DNA of 64,000 nucleotides from Mercurialis annua (GCF_937616625.2 NC_065570.1:72133665-72197664); one strand, 5' to 3'. Counted from the first letter of the stretch, positions 45,626 to 58,438 are shown. Notes: generated by a model not told the origin, from the letters alone. Translations and numbers: made by a program.

Positions 45626-48600
45626 ATGGACCGCCGAAGTTGGCCTTGGAAGAAAAAATCATCTGACAAAACTGAGAAAGCGGCTACTGTTGCAACCGAT
45701 TCTGGTGGCGGAGGTGGTGGTACTTTGGCCACTACTGGATCTCAGGCAGATAAGGTTGCATCTCTGCTATAACTGCCCTACTTATTTTATACTCGGTTCT
45801 TAGTGAAGTTCCATGTTCATTATCTTTTCTTTCTTTTTCATTAACACTAGACTAGAGCAGTAGAGCTTACCAACAACGTTTTCGGAATGTATCGACTACG
45901 TGCTTCTTGAGCTTCTTAATGATTTGAGTTTGTTTGTTACTTATTTTCCCCCTCAATCAGTATTAAGATTTGCAGTTGCAACTCTTTTCTATTTTAGTTA
46001 TCAAGAGCACATGCTAGATTCTTTATCACAAGTTCACTTATTAATCTTGGACTGCGCTTTAACCGAATCTTATACTGACGAAATATGTAATTCTAGCAAT
46101 TACAGCCCTTGATACTCTCTGTAATTTTAGGCAAATTTATCAAAATATTCATAGTGATTTGGGACCAGCACAACAACAGTTTATAAGAATTTATCATAGA
46201 GCGTCATAATAATTTCAAGAGAAAGCTTTAATTCATCTTTCTTGTGTAAAAATTATCAATTTACCTTTGTTTCCGGGCTTATTGGACATCAAGTGCACAG
46301 TAATCTGTCTTATCCTCTTTCCCCCAACCAGCGCTAATTTTTGACAAGAAAAAAAACTAGCGATAATTTTTCTCAAAGGTATATTTGTGTATGTATGGAC
46401 ACACTTGCCTAATAGTCTTGCAATTTTAGTTTCTTTGAGCCTTTGGTTAGCTAATCTGAATTTTGTTATGTTTTCTTTTGTTTAAACAGGATAACTACAA
46501 AAAGCCCAACTATGTTCAAATTTCGGTGGAATCATATACTCACCTGACAGGTTTGGAGGATCAAGTGAAGAACTATGAGCAACAAGTTGAGTCTCTAGAA
46601 GATGAGATTAAAGAGTTGAATGAAAACCTATCTGCAGCAAATTCAGAGATGATTACGAAGGACAACCTGGTGAAACAACATGCCAAAGTTGCTGAGGAAG
46701 CTGTTTCAGGTGTTACATCTACCCGTAACATTAGTTGTTACTCAATTATAAGCACCAGGTTGTTTATAGTGCTTGGGCTGAACTGTATTAATACCGGAAC
46801 CACCATTTACTGCAGGTTGGGAGAAGGCTGAAGCAGAAGCATTGGCATTGAAAAATCATTTGGAATCAGTCACGCTTTCAAAGCTCACTGCTGAAGATCG
46901 GGCAGCACATTTGGACGGTGCTCTTAAAGAGTGCATGCGGCAAATAAGGAATCTAAAGGAAGAACATGAACAGAAATTGCAAGATGTTGTTCTCTCAAAG
47001 AATAAACAATGTGAAAAAATGAAATTGGAGCTTGAGGCAAAGATGGCCAACTTAGACCAAGAACTCCTTCAATCTGCAGCTGAATATGCTGCTATTTCGA
47101 GATCACTCCAGGAGCGATCTAATATGTTAATCAAAATTAGTGAAGAAAAATCTCAAGCAGAGGCTGAAATTGAACATTTGAAGAGCAATATTGAATCTTG
47201 CGAAAGGGAGATAAGCTCCCTTAAATATGAACACCACGTAATTTCAAAAGAGTTGGAGATTCGTAACGAGGAAAAGAATATGGGCTTGAGATCTGCTGAA
47301 GTAGCAAACAAACAGCATGCTGAGGGTGTCAAGAAAATAGCTAAGCTGGAAGCAGAGTGCCAAAGATTACGTGGTCTTGTTAGAAAGAAGTTGCCTGGTC
47401 CAGCAGCACTTGCACAAATGAAACTAGAGGTTGAGAGTTTGGGCCGCGATTATGTAGATTCTCGACAGAGGAGGTCACCTGTCAAGCCTCCTAGTCCACA
47501 TCTGTCTGCAGTGACGGAATTTTCACTTGACAATGCTCAAAAATTCCAGAAAGAGAATGAGTTTCTAACTGAGCGTTTATTGACAATGGAAGAGGAAACA
47601 AAGATGCTGAAAGAAGCACTGGCAAAGCGTAATAGTGAATTGCAGGCTTCTAGGAACCTGTGTGCTAAAACAGCAAGTAGGCTTCAAAGTTTAGAAGCAC
47701 AAGCCAGCAGTCTACCGAAAAGTTCACCATCATCTGTGGTTCAGATTCCTATTGGAGGTTACTCCAGTCAGAATATGAGTAATCCACCTAGCTTGACCTC
47801 CATGTCTGAAGATGGTAATGATGATGACCGGAGTTGTGCCGACTCTTGGACAACTTCTCTAGTCTCCGAGGTCTCCCATTTAAAGAAGGAAAAGAATGGC
47901 GAGAAGTCAAATAAAACAAAAGCTGCACAACACTTGGAGCTTATGGATGATTTCTTGGAGATGGAGAAGCTGGCATGCTTAAATGAAAATGGTTCTGTGG
48001 ATATTTCAGATTCTCGAAACAATAACACATCTGAAGTTTTAAATGGCGATACTTCAACAGAGGTAACTCCAAGCAAGGATACCTTGTCCGAAGAACAAAA
48101 AATGTCGGATTCATCAGTAAATCATGCATCTTCTAATCGAGATTTGTCAGCAGCAGATTCTGGATCTGATATAGACCAGACGCCTTTGATGAAGCTTCAG
48201 TCACGGATTTCTATGTTACTTGAATCTGCATCTAATGATGCTGATGTGGGAAAAGTTTTGGAGGATGTCAAACAAATTATGCAGAATGCACATGGTGCTT
48301 TAAATCAGAACTCAATAAGTTGTGTTCTCAAGGAAGTGCCTACTTCTGATGCCACATGCAATGGACCTACAAGTCCTGAAGATACCAGCATAACAGGGGA
48401 TAAGGAGATCACTGTGTCCCAAGATATTAAGGCAGATACGGCAACTGTAAGCTTATTAAGCCAGGACTTGGCTGCTTCTATTTCTAGTATTCACGATTTT
48501 GTGTTGTTCCTGGGTAAAGAAGCAATGGCTTTACATGATACATCTCCCGATGGCAGTGATCTGAGCCAAAAAATTGAGGACTTCTCACTCACGTTTAATA

Positions 48601-50421
48601 AAGTATTGACCGAAAATACAAGTTTGGTTGATTTTGTTTTGGATCTTTCTAATGTGTTAGCTAAAGCCGGTGAGCTAAGATTTAATGTCCTGGGTTATAG
48701 AGGTTCTGAAACAGAAATCAACAGCTCTGATTGCATAGATAAGGTTGCCTTACCGGAGAATAAGATACTTGAAAGAAATTCATCTGGAGAAAGCTATCAA
48801 AATGGTTGCTCACACATTTCTAGTCCTGCCTCTAATCCTGAGGTGCCTGACGATGGAAATTTGTTATCTGCGTATGGATCAAATACCACAGTGTGCAAAG
48901 TCTCTGTTGAAGAATATGAAGAATTGAAATCAGAGAAAATCAATATGGCCTCAGATCTTGCCAGGTGTGCAGAAAACCTCGAAATGACAAAGTGTCAATT
49001 ACATGAGACCGAGCAGCTTCTAGCTGAAGCTAAATCACAACTGGCTTCTGCACAGAGGTCGAATAGCTTGTCTGAGACACAACTGAAATGTATGGCAGAG
49101 TCGTACAGATCACTTGAAGCTCGAGCAGAGGAGTTGGAAACTGAGGTAAACCTTCTGCGAGCAAAAGCAGAAACTCTGGAAACCGAGTTTCAAGAGGAAA
49201 AGCGTTTTCACTGGGATGCTTTAAACAGATGCAAGGAACTAGAGGAGCAACTGCAAGTGTATGTTTCATCATCTTCTTTCTTCTCTCTTTCTCTATCTTA
49301 TTTTCTATTCCTAAGGAATATTAGATGTCAATGCTATCTTTCATTTCCTGATTGCAAGGGAACTCCCTAATGCCTTGTTTGAGTTGGCTTTTAACTCTAA
49401 TGTGCATACTTTATATTCTTTTCAGGAAAGAGAGTTGTTCAGTTTGTTCTTCCGCAGCTGATGCCGACATCAATGCCCATCAAGTGAATTTCTTCTCTCA
49501 TCATATTCTTTTTTTTACCACTCTGATTTTATTTTTTTACCAACAGAACTCGGTTTAATTTTTTTGCGGGTACCCAACTATAGGTTTTTTGTACTTTGGT
49601 TACCGTCGTTTATGTTTTGCTTTTGATAATTCAACTTCCATTTTTTCAACAATGGGAGGTTACTCAGCAAATCAGGCTAATTGTTGCTCATGTGGCTGTC
49701 GAAAAATTATAGTGGTCCAGCTTTTCCGTTGCCACATAAACAATTATTGACCGAAATTGCGATAGTAACCTCCTGTTTTAGAAAATTATAAGTTGGATCA
49801 TCAAAATATAACTAATGAAACCGTATAAAATGCCAAGCCTATAGTTGAGTAACTGCAAAAAAAAAAATTTGCAATTATAACAATTACTATGCCTATCGTA
49901 CTTGCATGTCAAGTGTAGCACCTTTGTACCATTTTCAGAATGAAATACTAAACTTGTAATTGTTTTCATCACAGGATAAAGAACTAGCATCTGCAGCAGA
50001 AAAGCTGGCAGAGTGCCAAGAGACCATATTTCTTCTCGGCAAGCAGTTGAAAGCTTTACGACCTCAAACAGAGCTGATAGGCTCTCCATACAGTGAGAGG
50101 AGTCAAAAGGGAGAATTTGGGGAAGATGAACCTTCTACGAGTGGCATGAATTTGCATGACTTTGATCAGGCTGAGACCGATTTAACTGTTTCAACTAATC
50201 TTCACAGAGCAGGTGCGGAATCACCCATGGATTTATACAACCAGCCATGTAGTCCTTCCGATACGGAAACAAGTTACTTAAGATCACCGGTCAACTCAAA
50301 GCATCCAAACCACAGGTCTACCAAATCAAGTGCATCGGCTTCTTCTCTTATGACAACACCGGATAAACATTCAAGAGGATTTAGCAGGTTCTTTTCATCA
50401 AAAGGAAAGAGCGGGGTTTAG
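45626..50421 (+). CDS. FPP: Filament-like plant protein (FPP, DUF869), 5 coding exons
   Basis: Exons: 45626-45754, 46490-46709, 46816-49258, 49426-49483, 49975-50421. All introns fit GT-AG and join in frame to 1,098 residues. The N-terminus MDRRSWPWKKKSSDK, the ECQRLRGLVRKKLPGPAALA block (about residues 297-316), HLELMDDFLEMEKLA (about 489-503), the CSVCSSAADAD exon and the basic tail GFSRFFSSKGK are FPP signatures. Residues about 45-310 and 820-985 are long heptad coiled coils; between them lies a Ser/Asp-rich linker and a conserved region around 565-730. FPPs are plant-specific long coiled-coil proteins. A tomato member binds the nuclear-envelope protein MAF1, and related proteins link vesicle tethering to cortical microtubules. 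The exact role of this copy is not known. Exon 3 could instead end at 49256, but only 49258 (donor GTATGT) keeps the frame into exon 4. The gene looks intact. Confidence 0.92.
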
Positions 50422-52183
50422 GCTTGCAGCTTGCAGGCATTGATAATGAAAAATGGCTGTCAACTAGTAATAATCCAAATCACCTGAGGAAGAGTTTGTT
50501 ATTTTTTGTTTCTTTTGTAACTAATGGCTGTATATGTTTTCCATATTATAGATTAGGCGTTTATTTTTTGTCATTTGCCTTGTCTAATTTTGTTAATTGA
50601 AGAAGACATAGTTTCTGGACTGCTACTCTGGAAATCTGAATATAAGCTGTATGTGGCTCTTCTATTATTATCTAATTTCCGCTGTCCTGTCAATTACAGA
50701 GTGGGACTCATATTACGTTTGCATTTTTTCTGTTAAAGAGTTTTTTTTTTTTGCATTAAATTTCTTTTCAAGTTCAAAAAAGTTTAGTCCGAGCCCGTAT
50801 ATGTCTAATATAATATAGTCTAGTCCTTATAAATTTAATATATAATTCAAATTCAGGTAATAAATATAAGGGATAACAATAAAAGTATCCAAAAAGAACC
50901 TCGTAACTTTTAAAATTACACTTTGATTAACCAAAAATTTAACTTTAATCTAAATATAAAAATTTACACGAATTCTATTATTATTTTTAATCATTAACTA
51001 AAAGAATGGAGTTCAATTGGGTCTGTTATGAATTCATTTAAGCCCAGCCCAAGAACAAGTTTAGCTACAAGGAAGCTTATCTATAAAGTTAGGGTAATAT
51101 GGACGAAAAGAACTACTGAGTACTGACTAATCTCTCATACTACCAATTAGTTTTAAATCTTACGACTCTTTGGGATTAAAAATCTGTGAAATCGCATTTT
51201 TCTTCATACAAGATTAGCGTACTTTGAATTCAATATTTTAATAAGCCGTCATTAATTTGGAAACCTTCTGAATGATGAATATTTCTTGATACAAATAATG
51301 GAAATTTTGGAATTGAATATTTTATGAAATTGGCTGCTTGCTTGCACTTCAAATTTGACTGCTTTGAGGTCTTCAAAGACAAATTGCACTCTTTTAGGCC
51401 TAATTACATGTCTGCATGCAGGAAAGTTCATTCTTAATTTTCTCCCACTCGATAAACCATAATATATTTATTGATCAATGTGTCTAGGTGCATTTCATGT
51501 TAGTTTATAGTCCCTTCCCTCATTTCAAAAATAAGATAGTAGATAAAAATTCTTATAAAATGAGTAATTCCTATATATATAATAGTATATTTTTGCATCT
51601 GCATAGAGTTTTGTAAGATCAGATAAGCACATGAGAATATCTGATACGATTAACACCAACTAAAAGCAGATTTGAATATTAATAATGAATTTCCAAAAAG
51701 TGGTGGGTATCATATATCTATAATCTTTTTAATATATAAACTTTAAAGTTTAACTGAAGCAAACCAATTTTTTGAACTATGTTAAGACTTAAGAGTATCC
51801 ATCTTATAAGGAAAATAATTTAAACATGGAGAAAACTATTATATATACAGAAATGTATGGTGTTAGCCAAAACAACATGCAAACAAAAATAACAATAATA
51901 TCATTCGATATTTTTTGAAAATTATACTAGCTTTATATAGCCATATAAATTTTTTAATTCCTGCTCAATTAGGAGATAAATATATTACAAACTTTAATCG
52001 AGTTCTACAAAATTTAAAAAATTACATCAGTCTATCTATTTTATCGTTGTATTTATTTGTGCAAGTCTGGCACACGTCTGTTCCTTCAAATCAATCGTCT
52101 GATTTGCATTCCTATGCGTAGAAATTTTGCGAGTCCTTATATTTACTAGCTTGTAATTAAGCAGAAAGCAATTAAATATAAAA
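50422..52183. other. FPP 3' UTR, then intergenic DNA
   Basis: T-rich 3' UTR-like sequence follows the stop codon; the poly(A) site is probably within the first 300 bases but has no decisive signal. Beyond it the DNA is AT-rich, with no recognised gene or delimited element. Confidence 0.5.
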
Positions 52184-52201
52184 CACTTCATACAATATTT
52201 G

Positions 52202-52772
52202 TTTTTTTTTTGATAAAATGAAAATTAGATAAAGAAATAGTTCCTCAACAAATTGAAAGAACTAATCTAGAATAATGATGAGAGCTGTTTGATACAGTCA
52301 TCGAATAGGGCTTTTTCAACCATCAAAAGGTTACCCAAATACATAAATATTGAGACTACGATCTTGAAACCGCTTGAATCTTCAAACTTCAAACTTTACA
52401 AATCACATTTTCAATAGGTAGATCTGTTGAATATTCATGTTTTTCGATCTTCATCTTCAAAAAAATTCTAAGAAAGTAAATTTGTATCTTACAACACCTT
52501 CCATTATTAAGATCATACAACAAAAACTATAACAAATCTTAAAAAATTCTAGATTTATAAAGATTTATAGATCTAAAAACACATAAGTATAAAGAAAAAG
52601 TCGTAGAAATAGTAATAATTTGGGCGGAGAGAAGATGGTTTTCCGATTAAGATCGGAAATCACCTTCTCCCACCCTCAACAAAAACAAAATGAGAGAGTT
52701 TTTTTAGAGAGAAGGGAGAGTTTTTCTTAGAGAGAGAGAGGAATAATCAATTCAAAAATTAGCCCGAGCCTT
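52202..52772 (-). mobile_element. LINE-derived non-coding retroposon, copy 2
   Basis: On the minus strand it begins with a CT-rich leader (CTCTCTCTCTAAG), contains a hairpin built on GAGAAGGTGATTTCC, and ends in CATTTTATC plus an A-tract (plus-strand T-run from 52202). The flanks CACTTCATACAATATTTG (52184-52201) and CACTTCAACACAATATTTG (52773-52791) are a near-perfect long TSD. It is homologous to 9945-10528. It has no coding capacity. Confidence 0.75.
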
Positions 52773-52791
52773 CACTTCAACACAATATTTG

Positions 52792-53513
52792 GATCCCAAC
52801 AATTGATACCATACATAAAAACTGACTTTCAAAATATATATATATATGTTCTTAAAATTGTATAAGTAAATAATTTGATATTTATTCTGACAACAGATAA
52901 AATGGGTGATGGTAACTCAAATACTTTTAAGTGTTAACTTGAGCCTAATTCAAAGTGACACAAAACTAAAACGACTCAAAATCATAACAACATTTGAAAA
53001 CATAAAATGGGTAACCGGAATTGATAGGCTATAATTAGTTAGTCAGGGCACTAATTTGATAGATATGAGTCAGAGAAAATACAAAATTTCTTAAGGCATA
53101 TGCTTTGATAGTTGAAGGCCAACACTCATACCCTACAACACAGCTCACCTCCCAACATAAATGGCTCTATTTGTCAATCTCCCAATTCAATTTGCCCCAT
53201 AAATTGACCAAACCAACAGCAATTCACACAATTATTTATATCATCTAACAATACTGATGTATGCATGAATAATATCTTCCATGCAAACTTTTTTTGGATA
53301 ATCATATTTATACATAATTAAGCCCCTCTTGGGCCTTACATGCTTTTACATTTTAGTTCCCAACTTTTATTATGTTATTGAAAAATAATTGTTTATATAA
53401 GTTCAAGCTTGCCCGTTGAAAAGCTTGCTTATACAGGTCAAATTCGGACCAATTTTCATGAAAAATTTAGGCCCGCTCAAACGGGTTAGATATGGGCGGA
53501 CTATTCAACTGAA
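52792..53513. other. AT-rich intergenic DNA
   Basis: No gene is recognised; a short TA run lies near 52837-52849. The frame 53416-53721 runs through the end of the hAT-like element and into the copia LTR and is not a gene. Confidence 0.5.
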
Positions 53514-53635
53514 CTATCCGGCTAAGAAACACGGAAACTTCGACGAAGTTACGTGTCCCGTTTCAAAAACGTTTCAGAAATCGAAAACTCTCAGAAACTC
53601 TCGGAAACTCATAAAGAAACGTTTTAGGCCGTTTC

Positions 53636-53869
53636 TAATAGAAAACATCAAGAAAGCAAAACTTAGAGAAGAAGAAGAGAAGATTTCATTGAATCTCAGA
53701 AATTATGATTACAATGAATAGAGAAGATGAGCTCAGCTTATATAGCTTGAGCTATGAAGAAAATAACTGCTGATGTACACACGCAGTGTGTGTTTCCAGA
53801 AAACAGAAAATGACAATAACAGAATGCCAGGCTGTCATGCCAGGCTGTCAAATAGAAATAACTCCAATA
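53636..53869 (-). repeat. 3' LTR of the copia element
   Basis: 234 bp, matching 58439-58672 apart from one base near the end (AAATAACT here, AAACAACT there). It contains a 12 bp direct repeat, GCCAGGCTGTCA, near 53826-53850. Confidence 0.95.
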
Positions 53870-53876
53870 CCCTCCC

Positions 53877-56800
53877 TCAAGCTGGATCATATATATCCTG
53901 GAGATGCAGCTTGGAAATAGCAGCTTGAAACAGATGAGGAGAAAGAGGTTTAGTCAGGCAATCAGCAAGCTGATTAGCAGAAGATACTGGCAGCAAATGA
54001 ATAAGACCAGATTGCAGTCTTTCACGCACAACATGACAATCAATCTCAATGTGTTTGGATCTTTCATGAAACACAAGATTATGAGCAAGTTGAATAGCAG
54101 AGGCACTATCACAATAAACCTGAGCTGGAAACTGGGCCAAGTGATGAAAATCTGTGAGCAGAAATTGAAGCCACTGAATCTCACAAGCAAGAGCAGCTAA
54201 GGCCCTATATTCTGCCTCTGAACTAGACCTTGATACTGTTGTCTGTTTCTTGGACTTCCAGGAAATCAAAGATTTGCCCAAGAAAACACAGTAACCAGAC
54301 ACAGATCTTCTAGTATCAATACAAGAAGCCCAATCAGAATCTGAAAAAGCTTGAATACTGTCTACTGAAGAAGCAGGAAAGAATAAACCTCTACCAGGAG
54401 CAGCTTTAACATATTTGAGGACTCTAAACACAGCTTTCATATGAGCTTCAGTGGGACAGTCTAGAAATTGAGATAGTTGCTGAACAGCAAAACTCAAATC
54501 TGGTCTTGTATTGCACAAATAGAGAAGTTTACCTACCAACTTTCTATATAAAGAATTATCTGAAAGAAGACCATCTGATGATTTAGTAAGCTTGTGAGAT
54601 GTAAGCATTGGGGTTGGTGCAGGTTTACAGTCAAGCATTGAAGTATCAGTAAGTAAATCTAGAGCATACTTCCTCTGATTGAGATTAATACCAGAGGAAG
54701 ATCTGATTACTTCCAACCCCAGAAAATACTGAAGAGGGCCAAGATCCTTGATGCTGAATGATTGATGAAGAAACTGCTTAATATCAGAAATAGCAGTAAG
54801 AGAAGTACTAGCCACAATCACATCATCAACATATATTAACAGAGCCAGAAAGTAATCTGTTGTCTGTTTAATAAGCAAAGATGGATCAGCTTTTGAAACA
54901 TGAAAACCTTGAGCAAGTAAAGCACCAGTAAGTTTAGCATTCCACTGTCTACTAGCTTGCTTCAAGCCATAGAGAGATTTCAAAAGCTTACAGACTTTAG
55001 TGCTGGACTGTGCAGATTGAAAACCAAGAGGGAGCTGCATATAAACATCTTCTTGCAAATCTCCATGCAGAAATGCATTATTAATATCCAACTGATGCAG
55101 GTGCCAATTGTGACTAGAAGCTAAAGCCAATAAGGTTCTAACTGTTGTCATCTTTGCCACAGGAGAAAAATTTTCCATGTAATCTAATCCTTCTTGCTGA
55201 TTATATCCTTTGGCAACCAATCTGGCTTTATACCTCTCAAGGCTACCATCTGCCTTATATTTGATCTTATATATCCACTTACACCCAATAGCTTGTTTAC
55301 CAGGTGGTAAGTCAGTCACCTCCCAAGTGTGATTTGCTGCAAGAGCTTGAATTTCTGCAGTCATAGCATCCTGCCAGCAAGGAAGCTTTATAGCTTCATT
55401 ATAGGATTTTGGTTCCTTAAGAACAGAGATAGAAAGAGCAAAGTGTTTTTGGGTTAAATGGAGTTTGGAATAAGAAAGAACAGAAGAAATGGAATGAGGT
55501 GTAGAGGTATTTTTAGTAGGTAAAGATAAATGATAGTCTTGAAGATGTGAAGGTAGGACAGAAGACCTCTGAGATCTCCTAAGAACAGGAAATTCATTAG
55601 CCTGAAAAATAGGTATGGATGTAGGTGATGGGAGAGGTGGTGTGGTCCAGGGAGAAGCAGGTGAAGAAGGTGAATTTGGTGCTATAACATCAGGAGGAGT
55701 GTGATGAAGAGGGAGGAACTCAGAATCAAGTGTGGTACTAGAATCATTAGAATGTGCAGTGGTAGGATCAACTGTAAGAGAATAAGGAAAAATTCTCTCA
55801 TAAAATACCACATCCCTGGATACAAACACTTTCTGAGCCACAAGATCATATAAAATATAACCTTTAACATTTGGTGGATACCCCAGAAATATACTCTTAA
55901 TAGCTCTCTTGTCAAACTTGGATCTATTATGCACCAAAACTGATGCAAAACTCAAGCAACCAAACACTTTAAGATGATTGTAAGCTGCAGGCTTATTATA
56001 GAGAACATGGAATGGAGTTTTATCATCAATAACAGGAGAAGGAACTCTATTAATCAAATAAACTGCATGAAGAACACAATATCCCCAAAATCTCACAGAC
56101 AAAGAGGACTGAAACTTTAATGCCCTGGCTACATTCAGAATGTGTTGATGCTTGCGTTCCACAACTCCATTTTGCTGTGGTGTATAGACACAACTTGTTT
56201 GATGTAAAATACCATGTTTGTGATAGAATTCAGGAAACACAAACTCAAGACCATTATCAGATCTAATGGTTTTAATAGAACTTGAAAAATGATTCTTCAC
56301 ATAGATAACAAAATTCTGTAAATGAGTTCTAGCTTCAGACTTACTTTTCAGTAGAAACAGCCATGTGTATCTAGACAAATCATCCACCAGGGTCAAAAAA
56401 TATTTGTATCCATGGATTGCATCAGTTTTATAAGGCCCCCAAATATCAGCATGGATTAAATCAAAAACACATTTACTGCTAGAAATACTCAAAGGAAAAA
56501 ATAATCTCTTCTGTTTTGCATAATGACATGTATCAAAAACATCAATCTTAGAAACTTGAACAGATGAATCAAGTTTTGAAATTATTCTCAACCTACTAGG
56601 TGACAGATGACCTAGTCTAAGATGCCATATATATAATGGATCTTTCCTGTGTTCTTTCTCATTTTGAACAACATTATTACAGGAAGCAAACTGCAGATCA
56701 TGTTGTTTCAAAATGTACAATCCAGCTCTTTTCTCAGCTAAACCAATCATTGTCCATGTAGTCAGATCCTGAATGAAGCAAGAGTCATGGTATAGGATTA

Positions 56801-58421
56801 AACCAATAGTTTTAGCATCTGTGAGTTTACTTGCAGAGATCAAATTGAATGAGAATGTTGGCACATGAAGCACATTATGCAATATCAGGAGAGGGGACAA
56901 CTGAATCACTCCTATATGAGTTACTGGAACAAGCTGTCCAGTAGGAAGTTTTACATGGACATTTTTAGATTCTTTATAATTTTTGAAAAATGATAAGCTG
57001 CACACTATATGATCCGTAGCACCAGTATCTAATATCCATGTGTCCTTATAAGAACTTGAACTAAAGAATACATCGTGAATAGTACCTTGTTCATTTGGAG
57101 ATGTTGTGAAAGTAGCAGTCAAAGAATTAACATGTGCAGTAGGTCCTGGATCATTATCATTCTGAATAAGATTCATTATCCTTTGACATTGCTCATTTGT
57201 AAAAGGAAAAACAGTACCAGCAGCAACATCAGGATAAGAATGAGGCCCCTGATGATTCATATTCCCTGCATCAATCATGTCAGAACCTGAAGAATTATAA
57301 TTCTGAGAAGTATCAGCAATAGATCCTGCATATTCAACTTGATGAGCAAAAACATTATCTGGTTTTTGCTTTTGTTGCTGCTGAAAATTTTGATATCCTT
57401 GAAAGCCAGGTGGATAACCATGCTTCCTGTAGCAGATATCTACAGTGTGTCCAGATAATCCACAATATGTGCACATTTTTGGTCTTAATCCTTGCATAGG
57501 ATAGTTACCAAATCTGCCACCACCTCTGAAATTACCTCTATTGAAACTGCTGTTTCCTCTTCCTCTAGCATAACAAACACTAGGCTCATAGTTAGGATTA
57601 TATGCATTGGCTTCTGAATCACCAGAAGATGATCCATATCCTTTTGTCATGAAGACACTGGAATCTGCTCCCTCCTTTTGCATTGCTGCTCCATTAAACT
57701 GTCTTTCATTTTGTATCACCATGGAAAATACCTTGTTCATCACAGGTAATGGTTCCATCATCAATATTTGCTGCCTAACACCAGAGAATTGATCATTCAA
57801 TCCTTTAAGAAACTTAACAACTTGATCTTGAGAGTTGTTCTTCTTTATTATCTCAGAAAAATTACAAGAACATTTAGGAATATAAATGCAAACAGGTGAA
57901 GGCCTCATACTATTAAGTTCATCCCAAAGAGCCTTCAAATGAGTAAAATACTCAGTAACAGGCAAAGAATTTTGCTTAAAACTGTAAATCTCTTCTTGTA
58001 TATCACCGAGTCTATAAGAATCTCCTTGTGAAAACCTTTCCCTCAAATCATTCCAGATATCTAAAGCAGTATCTATACTAGAAACGCTATCAGCAATAGC
58101 TGGAGTCACAGATCTATAGAGCCAAGACATCACCATTGTATTACATCTTTCCCAAGCTGGAAATAAAGCATCATTGAAATCAGGAGCAACAATAGATCCA
58201 TCTACAAACTTGTACTTATTCTTCGAAATCAATCCCATTCTCATGGATTTAGACCATGAATGATAATTGCTACCAGTTAAAATATTAGAAACTAAGATTA
58301 ATGAAGGATTTTCATTAGGATGCAAGAAAAAAGGACTTGAAAGCATTTCTTCTGGTCTAACCGCCATTAAAGCTACTGATAAGAGTTTTAAGAAAATTTG
58401 AGGAAGAAGAAAACAGAGCAA
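53877..58421 (-). CDS. Copia gag-pol polyprotein, single frame (1,514 codons)
   Basis: Domains in order: gag (about 30-250); CCHC zinc knuckle C317, C320, H325, C330; aspartic protease D465-T-G; integrase with H600 and H605, D659, D722 and E755; reverse transcriptase with LDINNAFLHG (D1112) and the YVDD catalytic pair D1199-D1200; RNase H with D1361, E1404 and D1438. The order protease-integrase-RT-RNase H defines Ty1/copia, and the integrase and RT motifs resemble RE1/Retrofit-type elements. The frame is unbroken. The first ATG (58421) gives a hydrophobic 18-residue lead; the ATG at residue 19 (58367, MAVRPEE) is the likelier start. One oddity: the HHCC zinc site has only one Cys (C632), and the first Cys position is Phe629, a single G-to-T change, which may impair integrase. 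Confidence 0.93.
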   Translation of the reverse strand: MLCFLLPQIFLKLLSVALMAVRPEEMLSSPFFLHPNENPSLILVSNILTGSNYHSWSKSMRMGLISKNKYKFVDGSIVAPDFNDALFPAWERCNTMVMSWLYRSVTPAIADSVSSIDTALDIWNDLRERFSQGDSYRLGDIQEEIYSFKQNSLPVTEYFTHLKALWDELNSMRPSPVCIYIPKCSCNFSEIIKKNNSQDQVVKFLKGLNDQFSGVRQQILMMEPLPVMNKVFSMVIQNERQFNGAAMQKEGADSSVFMTKGYGSSSGDSEANAYNPNYEPSVCYARGRGNSSFNRGNFRGGGRFGNYPMQGLRPKMCTYCGLSGHTVDICYRKHGYPPGFQGYQNFQQQQKQKPDNVFAHQVEYAGSIADTSQNYNSSGSDMIDAGNMNHQGPHSYPDVAAGTVFPFTNEQCQRIMNLIQNDNDPGPTAHVNSLTATFTTSPNEQGTIHDVFFSSSSYKDTWILDTGATDHIVCSLSFFKNYKESKNVHVKLPTGQLVPVTHIGVIQLSPLLILHNVLHVPTFSFNLISASKLTDAKTIGLILYHDSCFIQDLTTWTMIGLAEKRAGLYILKQHDLQFASCNNVVQNEKEHRKDPLYIWHLRLGHLSPSRLRIISKLDSSVQVSKIDVFDTCHYAKQKRLFFPLSISSSKCVFDLIHADIWGPYKTDAIHGYKYFLTLVDDLSRYTWLFLLKSKSEARTHLQNFVIYVKNHFSSSIKTIRSDNGLEFVFPEFYHKHGILHQTSCVYTPQQNGVVERKHQHILNVARALKFQSSLSVRFWGYCVLHAVYLINRVPSPVIDDKTPFHVLYNKPAAYNHLKVFGCLSFASVLVHNRSKFDKRAIKSIFLGYPPNVKGYILYDLVAQKVFVSRDVVFYERIFPYSLTVDPTTAHSNDSSTTLDSEFLPLHHTPPDVIAPNSPSSPASPWTTPPLPSPTSIPIFQANEFPVLRRSQRSSVLPSHLQDYHLSLPTKNTSTPHSISSVLSYSKLHLTQKHFALSISVLKEPKSYNEAIKLPCWQDAMTAEIQALAANHTWEVTDLPPGKQAIGCKWIYKIKYKADGSLERYKARLVAKGYNQQEGLDYMENFSPVAKMTTVRTLLALASSHNWHLHQLDINNAFLHGDLQEDVYMQLPLGFQSAQSSTKVCKLLKSLYGLKQASRQWNAKLTGALLAQGFHVSKADPSLLIKQTTDYFLALLIYVDDVIVASTSLTAISDIKQFLHQSFSIKDLGPLQYFLGLEVIRSSSGINLNQRKYALDLLTDTSMLDCKPAPTPMLTSHKLTKSSDGLLSDNSLYRKLVGKLLYLCNTRPDLSFAVQQLSQFLDCPTEAHMKAVFRVLKYVKAAPGRGLFFPASSVDSIQAFSDSDWASCIDTRRSVSGYCVFLGKSLISWKSKKQTTVSRSSSEAEYRALAALACEIQWLQFLLTDFHHLAQFPAQVYCDSASAIQLAHNLVFHERSKHIEIDCHVVRERLQSGLIHLLPVSSANQLADCLTKPLSPHLFQAAISKLHLQDIYDPA

Positions 58422-58438
58422 CTATGGCTCTGATACCA

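Noticed and set aside
46842..49370. The 842-codon frame as a separate intronless gene
   Set aside because: It is exon 3 of the FPP gene read past its donor site. The upstream exons carrying the N-terminal FPP signature and the downstream exons join in frame.
53904..54200. Frames on the plus strand inside the copia element (also 57075-57290, 57607-57792)
   Set aside because: They are antisense shadows of the polyprotein with no family resemblance.
58426..58438. tRNA-Met gene suggested by the TGGTATCAGAGCC sequences (also 31734-31745)
   Set aside because: Only the 12-13 bases complementary to the tRNA 3' end are present; these are retroelement primer-binding sites.
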